Source of the DNA: an uncultured Peptococcaceae bacterium
GTDB taxonomy: Bacteria; Bacillota; Peptococcia; Peptococcales; Peptococcaceae
Direction: 5' to 3'
DNA length: 21,047 nt
NCBI GenBank assembly: GCA_958451915.1
Contig: CAUDRX010000016.1
Location: 1-21,047, forward strand
Shown one piece after another: positions 1 through 9,700 of this stretch. Under the pieces are notes generated by a model. The model saw only the letters and a program-made list of their open reading frames with translations, made no database searches and was not told the origin of the DNA. Positions within the stretch are counted from its first letter, which is position 1. Every line of letters starts with the position of its first letter. Position numbers and translations under genes: made by a program.

Positions 1-59
1 TAGATGACATAGCAGTTTTCTTCCAATGGTCCAACGACCAGCGTTTCAACTTTGATCAT
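1..59 (-). CDS. MBL-fold metallo-hydrolase, N-terminal fragment (cut by window edge)
   Basis: Only the first 19 codons are inside the window, reading MIKVETLVVGPLEENCYVI on the minus strand. The GPLEENCYVI stretch is typical of the first two beta strands of glyoxalase-II-like (YcbL-type) metallo-beta-lactamase-fold hydrolases; the HxHxDH metal motif would lie beyond the edge. The start ATG is at 57-59 with a strong GGAGGGAG ribosome binding site just upstream, inside the 11-base gap after dtd. It is the last visible gene of the recJ-rel-dtd operon, and an MBL hydrolase directly after dtd is a common order in Bacillota. The family call rests on a short N-terminus, so the substrate is unknown. 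Confidence 0.7.
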   Translation of the reverse strand, partial: MIKVETLVVGPLEENCYVI

Positions 60-70
60 GGGCTCCCTCC

Positions 71-520
71 TCAGAACTGTTTTGACGAATCCAACAGCAT
101 CGTCACCGGTCCGTCATTGACCAGTGAGACCTCCATATGCGCCTGGAACTGTCCCGTTGCTACCTGCATGCCATTGGCACGCAGCGCTTCGTTGAAAACT
201 TCATAAAGGGCCTGGCCCTGCTCAGGCCGTGCCGCTTCTGTGAAGGACGGCCGGCGGCCGCGCCGGCAGTCACCGAAGAGGGTGAACTGGGAGACGCTGA
301 GAATGCTGCCGCCCGTATCCTGCACGGACAGGTTCATTTTATCGTCTGCATCCTCAAAGATGCGCAGCCCGCAGATCTTATCTGCCAGATACCTGGCATC
401 AGCCTCGGTATCGGTGTGGGTCACGCCTAAGAACACCAGGAGTCCGGCGCCGATGGCCCCGACTTCGGTGCCGCCGACGTGGACACTGGCTTTTTGTACA
501 CGTTGTACGACCGCTCTCAT
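71..520 (-). CDS. dtd: D-aminoacyl-tRNA deacylase
   Basis: A 149-residue protein of the expected family length. It hydrolyses the ester bond of D-aminoacyl-tRNAs (and glycyl-tRNA-Ala), recycling mischarged tRNA in the cytoplasm. Seen directly: the N-terminal MRAVVQRVQKASV signature, the SQFTL block at residues 77-81 and the NDGPVT block at 135-140, which carries the Gly-cisPro motif that selects D-substrates in this family. The ATG at 518-520 follows an AAAGGAGG ribosome binding site about six bases upstream. The gene begins 12 bases after the rel stop codon and ends 11 bases before the MBL hydrolase, so it is co-transcribed with both. Nothing is truncated or unusual. Confidence 0.95.
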   Translation of the reverse strand: MRAVVQRVQKASVHVGGTEVGAIGAGLLVFLGVTHTDTEADARYLADKICGLRIFEDADDKMNLSVQDTGGSILSVSQFTLFGDCRRGRRPSFTEAARPEQGQALYEVFNEALRANGMQVATGQFQAHMEVSLVNDGPVTMLLDSSKQF

Positions 521-532
521 ACGGTTCCTCCT

Positions 533-2728
533 TTAATCGCGACGCACGGTGAAAACATCCGGGATCGCATTGATCTTATCCATGACCACATTGAGCTCTG
601 TGAGGTCGCTGACCTCGCAAGTGATCTCCATGATGACCATGTGCTCTTTGACACGCGAGGTGATCGAAGCAATATGCACCTGTGAATCGTTGATGAGTGC
701 CATGACATCCGGCGTGATCTTCGGACGGTCGAGGGCTTCAACGTTGATCTTGACTTCGTAAACAGAATTCTCGAAGCCTTCCCAGTTGACTTCGATGAGA
801 CGGCCGCGGTCGCGCTCGCTGAGGCTCTGGATGTTCTTACATTCACGATGATGCACGGTAATGCCGCTGCCGCGGGTGATGTAACCGATGATCGGGTCCC
901 CTGGCACTGGCTTGCAGCAATTTGCAAATTTCACATCGACATCGCCCATCCCCTGGATGGAGATGCCGCCGATGTTCTTCTTGCCGGCCGGACGGCGGTT
1001 CGACCTGGCATTGAGCTCATTCTCAAGCGTCTTATCATCGTCTTCGGTGTGAAGCTCTGCCAGCTGTTTCTTGAATTCTTCGCGCATGCGGTTAACAACC
1101 TGAACGGTGCTGACACCGCCCACACCAATGCCGACATAGAGGTCATCTGCTGTCTTGTAACCGAGCTTGCTGGTGATGCGGTTGATATTATCAACATTGA
1201 GGAAGACCGACTCGGCCCCGGCATGGTGCACCTTGACATAGCGCTCGAGGGCATCCTTGCCGTTATGCAGGTTCTCTTCGCGTTTGTTCTTTTTGAGCCA
1301 GGCGCGGATCTTGTTCTTGGCCTGCGGGGTCTTGACAAGCTTGAGCCAGTTGCTGTTCGGCCCGCGGCTGTTCTTGGATCGCAGGATCTCGACGGTGTCG
1401 CCGGTCTGCAGCTCATAATCAAATGGCACGATCTTGCCATTGACCTTGGCACCAACGCACTGGTTGCCGATCTCTGTATGGACACGATAGGCAAAATCCA
1501 GCGGCGTCGATCCGATCGGCAGCTCATACACTTCGCTGGCTGGTGAAAAGACGAAGACCGTATCACTGAAAAGTTCGAGTTTGATGTTATCAAGGAACTC
1601 CTTGCTGTCAACGGCGTCAGCCTGCAGCTCCTTGAGTTTCTGCAGCCAGTCGAGCTGATTGGCGTCACTGGTCTTCTCGCTGCCACCGTTCTGTTTGTAG
1701 AGCCAGTGGGCAGCGACCCCGTATTCTGCGATCTGATGCATCTCAAAGGTGCGGATCTGGATCTCAAAACGTTCGCCGCGCGGCCCGATAACAGTCGTAT
1801 GCAGAGACTGATACAGATTTGGCTTTGGCATCGCAATGTAGTCTTTGATGCGTCCCGGCACCGGCTTCCACAAAGAATGCACAAGGCCCAGGACAATGTA
1901 ACAATCCTGCACGGTATTGACGAGCACACGGATGGCGATCAGGTCATAGATCTCATCGAGGTCTTTGTGCTTGTTGACCATCTTGCGGTAGATGCTGTAG
2001 AAATGCTTTGGACGGCCGGCGATCTCGTATTCCAGATGCACTGCATCCATCTCGAGCTTGAGATCGCGGATGACTTCGTCGATGTATTCCAGACGTTCCT
2101 GACGTTTCATGGAGATACGCTCTACGAGATCATAGTAGATCTCCGGTTCCAGATAACGCAGCGAGAGGTCTTCGAGCTCCCATTTGAGTTTGATGATCCC
2201 GAGGCGGTCTGCCAATGGTGAGTAGATCTCGAGGGTCTCCTGGGCGATGCGCTTCTGCTTTTCCGGTGACTGGAAGCTCATGGTGCGCATATTGTGCAGG
2301 CGGTCGGCCAGTTTGATGATGATGACCCGGATATCCTGTGCCATCGCGATGAACATCTTGCGATAGCTCTCGAGCTGGCGTTCCTCCTTGGAATGGCACT
2401 GGATCTTATCGAGCTTGGTCACCCCTTCGACGAGGAAGGCCACCTCGTGGTTGAACTTTCGTTCCAGATCGAGGGCGCTGCAGTCGGTGTCTTCGACCAC
2501 ATCATGGAGAAGCCCGGCGGCAATGGCATTATCGTCCATGCCGAGGTCAGCAAGGATGATGGCCACATTGACGGGATGGATGATGTATGGTTCGCCGGAC
2601 TTGCGGAACTGTCCTTCATGCATTTCCCGGGCGAACTCATAGGCCTCTTCGATCATAACGGTATTGGACTGTGGATTGTTTTCCAAAACGACCTTGATCA
2701 GATCGTCGTAATCAACTTGATGACTCAT
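533..2728 (-). CDS. rel: Bifunctional (p)ppGpp synthetase/hydrolase, Rel/SpoT family
   Basis: A 731-residue long RSH protein that makes and degrades the alarmone (p)ppGpp. Domains in order: HD hydrolase about 25-200, with H51, H75-D76 (HDVVED) and D142 (LADRLHN); synthetase about 235-345, with RPKHFYSIYRK at 239-249, YQSLHT at 306-311 and EIQIRT at 322-327; TGS about 387-449; a Cys-containing segment with CC at 604-605 and C630; and ACT at about 657-731. The KHKD element at 253-256 resembles the basic RxKD type of bifunctional enzymes, and the HD residues are intact, so both activities are expected. The ATG at 2726-2728 overlaps the recJ stop as ATGA and has an AGGGAGGTGA ribosome binding site, indicating coupling to recJ. 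Confidence 0.95.
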   Translation of the reverse strand: MSHQVDYDDLIKVVLENNPQSNTVMIEEAYEFAREMHEGQFRKSGEPYIIHPVNVAIILADLGMDDNAIAAGLLHDVVEDTDCSALDLERKFNHEVAFLVEGVTKLDKIQCHSKEERQLESYRKMFIAMAQDIRVIIIKLADRLHNMRTMSFQSPEKQKRIAQETLEIYSPLADRLGIIKLKWELEDLSLRYLEPEIYYDLVERISMKRQERLEYIDEVIRDLKLEMDAVHLEYEIAGRPKHFYSIYRKMVNKHKDLDEIYDLIAIRVLVNTVQDCYIVLGLVHSLWKPVPGRIKDYIAMPKPNLYQSLHTTVIGPRGERFEIQIRTFEMHQIAEYGVAAHWLYKQNGGSEKTSDANQLDWLQKLKELQADAVDSKEFLDNIKLELFSDTVFVFSPASEVYELPIGSTPLDFAYRVHTEIGNQCVGAKVNGKIVPFDYELQTGDTVEILRSKNSRGPNSNWLKLVKTPQAKNKIRAWLKKNKREENLHNGKDALERYVKVHHAGAESVFLNVDNINRITSKLGYKTADDLYVGIGVGGVSTVQVVNRMREEFKKQLAELHTEDDDKTLENELNARSNRRPAGKKNIGGISIQGMGDVDVKFANCCKPVPGDPIIGYITRGSGITVHHRECKNIQSLSERDRGRLIEVNWEGFENSVYEVKINVEALDRPKITPDVMALINDSQVHIASITSRVKEHMVIMEITCEVSDLTELNVVMDKINAIPDVFTVRRD

Positions 2729-5700
2729 GACTTCACCTCCCTACCATGCCAGTTCGCAGGACGCAAAGCACTGCGAACGATGGTTTCCAGCGCACCAAGG
2801 TCTTTTGTGAAAGCGATCTTTTCAAATTCTTCCAAAGCACGGACCTCGCCTGTGCCTTCCAGGTATGTCGCAGATTCTGTGAGGCTGCGGTGGGCTGGAT
2901 CTTTTTCGATTGTAATGATGGTCTGTGCGTCGCTGTGGCGCACCTGTAAAAATGCCAGTTCTTCAAAAACGCGCAGCGCCAGCTGCCACCCTCGGCGGTC
3001 CGTGCCTTCCAACAGTCCGGTGAGCTGTGTCAACAGCGTATCGGAAGCGCCTGCAAGCACATAACCCTGGGCCCTTGCAGCGTTTTTCAAAAGCTGGTAC
3101 ATCTTCCCCAGCGTCTCACGAGACGGCGCCTGAGCGCCGATGATCATCTCGTTCAACGAGAGGTCCCTTTCATTATATAACAAATGCACGCTTCCGTCTT
3201 CCCCATCTCTCGCACAGCGGCCCGCCAGCTGGTTGAAGGCTTCGACGGAGAAGCATGGATGATAGAGCACGACATGACGGATATCCGGAATATTGATCCC
3301 TTCGCCAAAAGCCGTCGTCGCGAAGATCAGACGGAGCGCACCTTCTTTGAAGGCCTGCTCCACGGCGCGGCGAGCTTCCTGCGGCAGCCCACCATGGTAG
3401 TAGCTGACCAGCGGCCGGAGCTGATAGGGAAGGATCTCGCGCAGACGCTGCGAGAGCGCAAACGCCTGCTTGCGGCTGTTGACATAACAGATGGTCTTCT
3501 CCGGATGCATGAACAAACGGTAAAGATAAACGAGCTTCTTTTCGCTGTGGCGTGCATCGATAATATGTAAATTATAGCGGATATGATCGTCAATATAAAG
3601 CCCCGCACCGGAAATAATTTTCTGAAATGCGTGCGCTTCTGCCGCAGGCACCGTTGCCGTCAGATAGGTCCAGACGGCGTTTGGATACTGATCTTTTAAA
3701 GTAAGGAGTTTTTTATAGGCGGCGCGTCGTCCACAGAGATGGTGCGCTTCATCGATAACGATCTGACCCACCGATGCGGCATGTGCCTGAAAACGCGCCT
3801 GATGGCGCAGGAAGAATTCCGGCGTGAGCAAAAGGATGTCGACCGCTTCTGCTTCGAGGGCATCAGAAAGCGCCGTGCGCTCCTCGGCAGACAGATCGCC
3901 GTTGGCACGGTAGATGCGGAACCCCAATGCCGCAAGATGATCCTGGAGAGAGAGATACTGGTCGGCGATCAGCGCCTTGAGCGGAGAAAAGACAAGGGTC
4001 ATGCGCCCATCACGACGTGCCAGCACGCCGGCGGCGATCTGATAGATCAGGGACTTTCCACGGCCCGTCGGCATGATCACCGCCGTGTCCTGATGATGGT
4101 CGATGATATTGGCGATGGCGGCACGCTGGATCTCATGCAGACTGCCATCTTCCACGAAAGCATCTGTGAGAAGATCGATGAGCGCATTCTGCGAAAGCCC
4201 CACAAGGGAACGGCGCTCGTTCCTGCAGGCATCGCACGCTGCCTGCGCGGCCGCGTTCCCGACAAGGATGTTGACGCCGTGGGTCTGGTCGGCCTCGCCG
4301 GTCACCTGCTCGACTTTGGCCAGATAGCGCGCGCCAAGATCCATGAGTGGTGCCAACTGTGCGGCAATGGCGCGGGAGAGATAGCCCAGCATCGCCCCGT
4401 CAGCGGTATAGCAGGCAACGGCATTGGCATCGGCAGGGTTGTTCGCTTCCCGCAGAAGCTGCAGTGGTTCGCCAGGCGACAGAGCCGCGATCGCCGCCTG
4501 CCGGTCATCAAAACTGACACCGCGCAGCTTTGTATAGAAACGCAGCTGATCGGCGATGCCGCTGGCTACCCCTGCTTCCGCATACCCTGCGCCATGGGCC
4601 ATGAGCATGTTCATGAGCGGCGGTTCGACAGCCTGCCAGGAAGGCATGATGTCTGTCACCTGCAGCTGCACATCACAGAGGCCACGGAAACAATGCTCTT
4701 CCAGATGAAACGCAAAATCATAGCGATGCTTTTCGGAAAAATCGTAATGCCCCTGACGGAAGGCGATGCCACTGATCGTCTCGCCTGCGCTGTTCTGAAA
4801 ACGCAGGCGCAGATGATCGCCATCGCTGCCAACCGGCTGGTGGCCAAAGCGCCACTCATGCATCAGTGCAAAGAGCGGCTGCGGATTCTCTGCGCCGCAT
4901 GGCTCCAGGAGCCGCAGACTCTGCTCCAGTCCGCTGGTGACCTCATCGACCTTCAGGACGTCGTCGATCCAGAGAATGTTCTCCTCATCCATCTCCACAG
5001 CATATTTCGCCGCTTCTGCACTGAAAGCCGCCTTGAAAGCGTCCAGCGCTTCAGCCGACACACTCAGGCCCGCTGCCATCTCATGCCCGCCAAACTGCAG
5101 CAGATGCTCAGAGACAGCCTTCAGGCCTTCATAGAGATGAAAGCCCCTGACGCTGCGCGCCGAGCCGGTGTAAACGCCTGGCTTCTCCGCATTCGTCGTG
5201 AGCACGATGGCCGGGCACTGAAAATGCTCCACGAGACGCGAGGCAACGATGCCGATAACCCCCGGATGCCAGCCTTCGCCCACAGCAATGGCACAGTGCA
5301 TCGTGCCTGTAAAGGATTCGAACTGATCGATGGCTTCCCTGGTGATGCTGCGCTCCAGCTCTTTGCGGGTGTCATTGTAGCCGCGCACACGCTCTGCCAG
5401 CGCCGCCACATCACCTTCCGGCGCCGCTGCGAAGAGAGCCAGTGCATCAGCGGTACGGTCGAGACGGCCGCAGGCATTGATGCAGGGCGCGATGCGAAAG
5501 GCGATATCCGATGCTTTAACATCAGCCTCACCACCGACCAGTCTGATGAGGGCCGCAAGCCCGGGACGCGGTGACGTATTGATGAGACGCAGCCCTTCCC
5601 GCACGAGGATACGATTGTCACCAAAGAGGGGCACAATGTCTGCCACCGTCGCGACCGCTACCAGATCCAGCAGCTTTTCGCGGTGCGCTGCATCATTCAA

Positions 5701-6339
5701 TGCCGGCGCCAGCCGCGCCAGCATTCCCATTGCCAGAAAATAGGCCGTACCGCATCCACAGAGCCCGCGGAACGGCACGACCATGTTCTGCGCCAGGAGC
5801 GGATTGACCACCACCGCGCGCGGCAGCTTTTCCGGCAGTTGATGGTGGTCAGTGATGACAAAACGCAGGCCCTTCGCCCGGAAAGTCTCGACAAGGTCGG
5901 CTGACGCCACCCCGTTATCCACGGTGATGACCAGGCCCACGCCTTCCGCCATCAGTTTTTCCAGAGCTTCGGCGTTCATACCGTACCCCTCACTGAGACG
6001 GCTTGGGATATAGACGCGCACATCCACGCCCATCCAGCCAAAGACCTCACGCATCAGCGTCGAAGCACAGATCCCATCCACATCGTAATCGCCGTAAATG
6101 GCGATCTTAGTGCCCTCCGCCAGCGCATCACCGATCACATCCACCGCCGCCCCGAGATTTGGCATGAGGAAAGGTCGGCTCAGATCATCCATCGACGCAT
6201 ACAAAAAAGCCGACGCTTGCTCAGGCGTGGCATAGCCGCGGCTCACGAGGATCCTCGCGAGGGCCGGCGGCAGTTCGAGCGCGTCAGCTAGATGTTGAGC
6301 GGCGGTATGATTGGAAGAACGGATTTTCCAGGTTTTCAT
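2725..6339 (-). CDS. recJ: RecJ exonuclease fused to a HIRAN domain and a RecQ-like DEAH helicase
   Basis: A 1204-residue protein, about twice the usual RecJ length. Residues 1-570 are RecJ: GDYDVDG at 83-89, D141, DHH at 164-166, VADIVPL at 232-238, GRLD at 291-294, and the DHHA1 blocks GWHPGVIGIVASRL (356-369) and FGGHEMAAG (416-424). Residues about 598-695 resemble a HIRAN domain (RGVSFDDRQ, NNPADANAVA, GYLSRAIA). Residues about 735-1060 form a superfamily 2 helicase: Walker A PTGRGKS at 757-763, FSPLKALIADQ at 784-794, DEAHH at 863-867, TAT at 894-896, ATTAFGEGINIPD at 1007-1019 and QLAGRCARDG at 1037-1046. No RecQ-type zinc cluster is visible after motif VI. The frame is continuous, so this is a true fusion. 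AAAGGAG lies about 12 bases before the ATG. Expected role: 5' to 3' ssDNA degradation coupled to 3' to 5' unwinding in repair; the coupling is inferred. Confidence 0.9.
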   Translation of the reverse strand: MKTWKIRSSNHTAAQHLADALELPPALARILVSRGYATPEQASAFLYASMDDLSRPFLMPNLGAAVDVIGDALAEGTKIAIYGDYDVDGICASTLMREVFGWMGVDVRVYIPSRLSEGYGMNAEALEKLMAEGVGLVITVDNGVASADLVETFRAKGLRFVITDHHQLPEKLPRAVVVNPLLAQNMVVPFRGLCGCGTAYFLAMGMLARLAPALNDAAHREKLLDLVAVATVADIVPLFGDNRILVREGLRLINTSPRPGLAALIRLVGGEADVKASDIAFRIAPCINACGRLDRTADALALFAAAPEGDVAALAERVRGYNDTRKELERSITREAIDQFESFTGTMHCAIAVGEGWHPGVIGIVASRLVEHFQCPAIVLTTNAEKPGVYTGSARSVRGFHLYEGLKAVSEHLLQFGGHEMAAGLSVSAEALDAFKAAFSAEAAKYAVEMDEENILWIDDVLKVDEVTSGLEQSLRLLEPCGAENPQPLFALMHEWRFGHQPVGSDGDHLRLRFQNSAGETISGIAFRQGHYDFSEKHRYDFAFHLEEHCFRGLCDVQLQVTDIMPSWQAVEPPLMNMLMAHGAGYAEAGVASGIADQLRFYTKLRGVSFDDRQAAIAALSPGEPLQLLREANNPADANAVACYTADGAMLGYLSRAIAAQLAPLMDLGARYLAKVEQVTGEADQTHGVNILVGNAAAQAACDACRNERRSLVGLSQNALIDLLTDAFVEDGSLHEIQRAAIANIIDHHQDTAVIMPTGRGKSLIYQIAAGVLARRDGRMTLVFSPLKALIADQYLSLQDHLAALGFRIYRANGDLSAEERTALSDALEAEAVDILLLTPEFFLRHQARFQAHAASVGQIVIDEAHHLCGRRAAYKKLLTLKDQYPNAVWTYLTATVPAAEAHAFQKIISGAGLYIDDHIRYNLHIIDARHSEKKLVYLYRLFMHPEKTICYVNSRKQAFALSQRLREILPYQLRPLVSYYHGGLPQEARRAVEQAFKEGALRLIFATTAFGEGINIPDIRHVVLYHPCFSVEAFNQLAGRCARDGEDGSVHLLYNERDLSLNEMIIGAQAPSRETLGKMYQLLKNAARAQGYVLAGASDTLLTQLTGLLEGTDRRGWQLALRVFEELAFLQVRHSDAQTIITIEKDPAHRSLTESATYLEGTGEVRALEEFEKIAFTKDLGALETIVRSALRPANWHGREVKS

Positions 6340-6374
6340 CGATCACAGTCGCTCCTTTTGATTTCTTTTTATAT

Positions 6375-6680
6375 TCATAGATTAACAACGATCAGCAAGA
6401 GCCCCACGACCAGATAGACCGCGATCAGCACGATGCTGTAACGGATCAGCCCTTTCCTGAGGCCATACTGATCCACATAAAACTGGATCTTTGGGTGCAG
6501 TTCTCCGGTCTTTTGACTGATGTTCAGGATCAAAAGATTACGAACGCCCATTGCGATCGACAAGACCCCAACATAGATCAAAAGCTGCGGCACATCAAGG
6601 ATCTTCAATGCTGCCAGCACAAACCAGACGATCGTTGCGAGTAATATCAGTGGCTTAAATACTTTTTCTATAAAGTCCAT
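6375..6680 (-). CDS. Small three-pass membrane protein of unknown function
   Basis: I do not recognise the family. The chosen start (MDFIEKVFKP) gives 101 residues; a longer reading from 6719 is rejected because it would begin inside the upstream terminator hairpin, whereas the ATG at 6678-6680 has GGAGTAAGGACC directly before it. Three hydrophobic helices are visible at roughly residues 9-29, 33-54 and 77-99, separated by a polar loop (NISQKTGELHPKIQFYVDQYG), so it is probably an inner-membrane protein with no periplasmic domain. It has no catalytic motif. The gene ends 35 bases before recJ on the same strand and is probably the first gene of that operon. Confidence 0.7.
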   Translation of the reverse strand: MDFIEKVFKPLILLATIVWFVLAALKILDVPQLLIYVGVLSIAMGVRNLLILNISQKTGELHPKIQFYVDQYGLRKGLIRYSIVLIAVYLVVGLLLIVVNL

Positions 6681-6691
6681 GGTCCTTACTC

Positions 6692-6736
6692 CAAAAAAAG
6701 CATGGGAACAGCCGCGCACGGCAGGCTGCTCCCATG
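6692..6736 (-). terminator. Intrinsic terminator of the pyruvate carboxylase gene
   Basis: Inverted repeat 6701-6713 / 6724-6736 (13 positions with one mismatch) with a ten-base loop, followed on the minus strand by a run of seven T (6693-6699). It sits 13 bases after the pyc stop. The ribosome binding site of the next gene begins immediately after the T-run. Confidence 0.9.
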
Positions 6737-6748
6737 TTCATCATGTGC

Positions 6749-9700
6749 TTATACTTCAAGTTCTGCGATCAATTCACCAGCTTCGACCTGAGCGCCGTCT
6801 TCTACGAGGATGCGCGCCACTTTGCCCTTGCGTGGGCTGAGAACGTTGGTCTCCATCTTCATCGCTTCAAGGATGATGATTGGCTGGTTCTCTTCAACTT
6901 CATCGCCTTCTTTGGCAAGGATCTTGATGACCGTACCAGGGATGTTGGCGCCGACGTGTGCCGGATTATCCTGGTCAGCCATTGGCTTGCGCACGATGGT
7001 GAGGGATTTCGCAGCGGCTTCGTTGGCCACCTTGACAGAACGGAAGCTGCCGTTGACCTCGAAGGAAACGGTGGAGTTGCCTTCTTCGTCTGGTTCACGG
7101 ATGTCAATGAGGCGAACGCTCATGACTTTCCCTTCGTCGATGGTGATGTCGCCGCTCTCGCCCTTTCTCAGGCCATAGAAGAACTGGTCGCTGTCCATAT
7201 GAGAGAGAACTGGCTGTTTCTTCAGACCCTTGAGATATTCTTCGTACATACGTGGATAGAGCGCATAGCTCAGGGCTTCACGTCTGCCTGCATCAATGCC
7301 GAATTCCTTCTTCAGATATTCTGCATCGGCTTCAAGGTCTTCATCCGGCAGGAGTTCGCCTGGACGGCAGGTGATCGCTTTTTTGTCCTTGAGGACGATC
7401 TTCTGCAGATCCTCTGGGAAACCGCCTTCCGGCTGCCCCATCATCCCTTCGAAATAGGAAACGATGGAATCCGGGAAGTCCACATTCTTCCCTTTTTCAA
7501 GGATATTGTCCGGTGTCAGGTTGTTCTGGACCATAAAGATCGCCATGTCGCCGACAGCCTTGGAGGATGGTGTAACCTTGACAATGTCGCCGAGCATGTC
7601 GTTGACGGTGGAATACATTTCCTTGACTTCTTCAAATTTATGGCCAAGGCCGAAGCTTTCGACCTGTGGTTTCAGGTTGGAATACTGACCGCCAGGGATC
7701 TCATATTTGTAGATCTCGGCAGAACCGCTGCGCATGCCAGATTCAAACTGACTGTAGTATTTGCGCACTTCACCCCAGTAATCGCTGATCTTCTGGAGCT
7801 TGTCGAGGTCGAGCCCAGTATCGCGCTTGGTCAGGGTGAGGGCAGCGGCCAGGGAGTTGAGACCTGGCTGACTGGTCAGCCCTGCCACACCATTCATCGC
7901 AGCATCGACGATATCGACGCCGGCCTGTGCTGCCATCAGGAGGGTAGCGACGCCATTGCCGGTGGAATCATGGGTGTGCAGATGGATAGGGATCGACAGT
8001 TCGCTCTTCAGCGCGCTGACAAGCTCAGTCGCTGCCATTGGCTTGAGGAGCCCGCTCATGTCCTTGATGCCGAGGATGTGGCAGCCGAGGCCTTCGAGCT
8101 CTTTCGCCTTGCGGATATAGTAATCCAGGTCATATTTCTTGCGGGATTTATCGGTGATATCACCTGTGTAGCAGATGCAGCCTTCAACGATCTTGTCAGT
8201 CTTCAGGGCTTCATCGATAGAGACTTTCATCGCTTCGACCCAGTTGAGGGAGTCAAAGATACGGAAGACGTCAATGCCGCTCTTCGCGGATTCCTGGATA
8301 AATTCGCGGATCAGGTTATCCGGATAGTTCTTATAGCCGACAGCATTGGCACCGCGCAGGAGCATCTGGAAGAGCACGTTAGGGATCAGCTCGCGCAGCT
8401 CATCGAGACGGGCCCATGGGGATTCCTTGAGGAAACGATAGGACGTATCGAAGGTCGCGCCGCCCCACATCTCCATGGAGAAGAGGTCTTTGCATGCCGT
8501 TGCATAAGCTGGCGCGATGCGGGTCATATCAACGGTACGCATGCGGGTCGCGAGCAGAGACTGCTGAGCGTCACGCATGGAAGTATCAGTGATCAGGAGA
8601 CGATCCTGCTGCATGACCCAATCTGCCACTGCCTTTGGCCCTTTTTCATCAAGCAGCTGCTTGGTGCCGCGCAGGAGCAGTGGTCTGTCAAATACAGGCA
8701 CTTCGAGTTCGTTGAACTCCGGCTTTTCGCCCTTGACCTCATTGACAGCTTTGTTAGCCAGATAAACCAGCATTTTCTTTTCCATGTTGTCGCCGCCGTG
8801 AATATCGAAGAGTTCCGGCGTCTGTGCGATGAAGCTGGTATCACACTGGCCATTGCGGAATCTTTCATGGTTGAGCACGTTGATCAGGAAGCCGATGTTG
8901 GTCTTCACACCTTTGATCTTGGTCTCATGCAGGCAGCGGATGGCGGTATCGATCGTGCCTTCAAAGGTACGATTATAGGCAATGATCTTGACCAAAAGGC
9001 TGTCATAGAATGGCGAGATCGTCGCACCGGCATAAGCGTTGCCGCTGTCGAGGCGAATGCCGTGACCGGAGCTGGAACGATAGACTTCAATGGTACCGGT
9101 GTCTGGCGCAAAGTTGTTTTCAGGGTCTTCGGTCGTGACACGGCACTGGATGGCATAACCACGATAGGTGATGGACTCCTGGCTTGGGATCGCGATCTCA
9201 GGATCGGAGAGCTTGTAGCCCTGTGCCACGCGGATCTGTGCCTGAACGATATCGATGCCGGTGATCTGCTCGGTGACGCAGTGTTCAACCTGGATACGAG
9301 GGTTCATCTCGATAAAGTAGTGGTTGCCCTGGGCATCGACAAGGAATTCAACGGTACCGGCACTGCGATAGTCAACGTGACGCGCGATCTTGAGCGCATC
9401 TTCGCAGATCGCCTGGCGCTGCTCTTCGGTCAGTACCAGCGATGGGGCAAATTCGATGACTTTCTGGTGACGGCGCTGGATAGAGCAGTCACGTTCAAAC
9501 ATATGAACGAGATTGCCATATTTATCACCGAGGACCTGTACTTCGATGTGCTTTGGATGTTCGATGTACTTTTCCACGAAAACATCTGCGATCCCGAAAG
9601 CTTTCTTTGCTTCGCTGGTCGCACTGTTGTATTCCTGTTCCATTTCGTCTTCAGTGCGCACGATACGCATCCCGCGACCGCCGCCACCGGCACTGGCCTT

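Noticed and set aside
3739..5574. 611-codon plus-strand frame opposite recJ
   Set aside because: A shadow of the third-position bias in the recJ fusion; no start signal and no motif.
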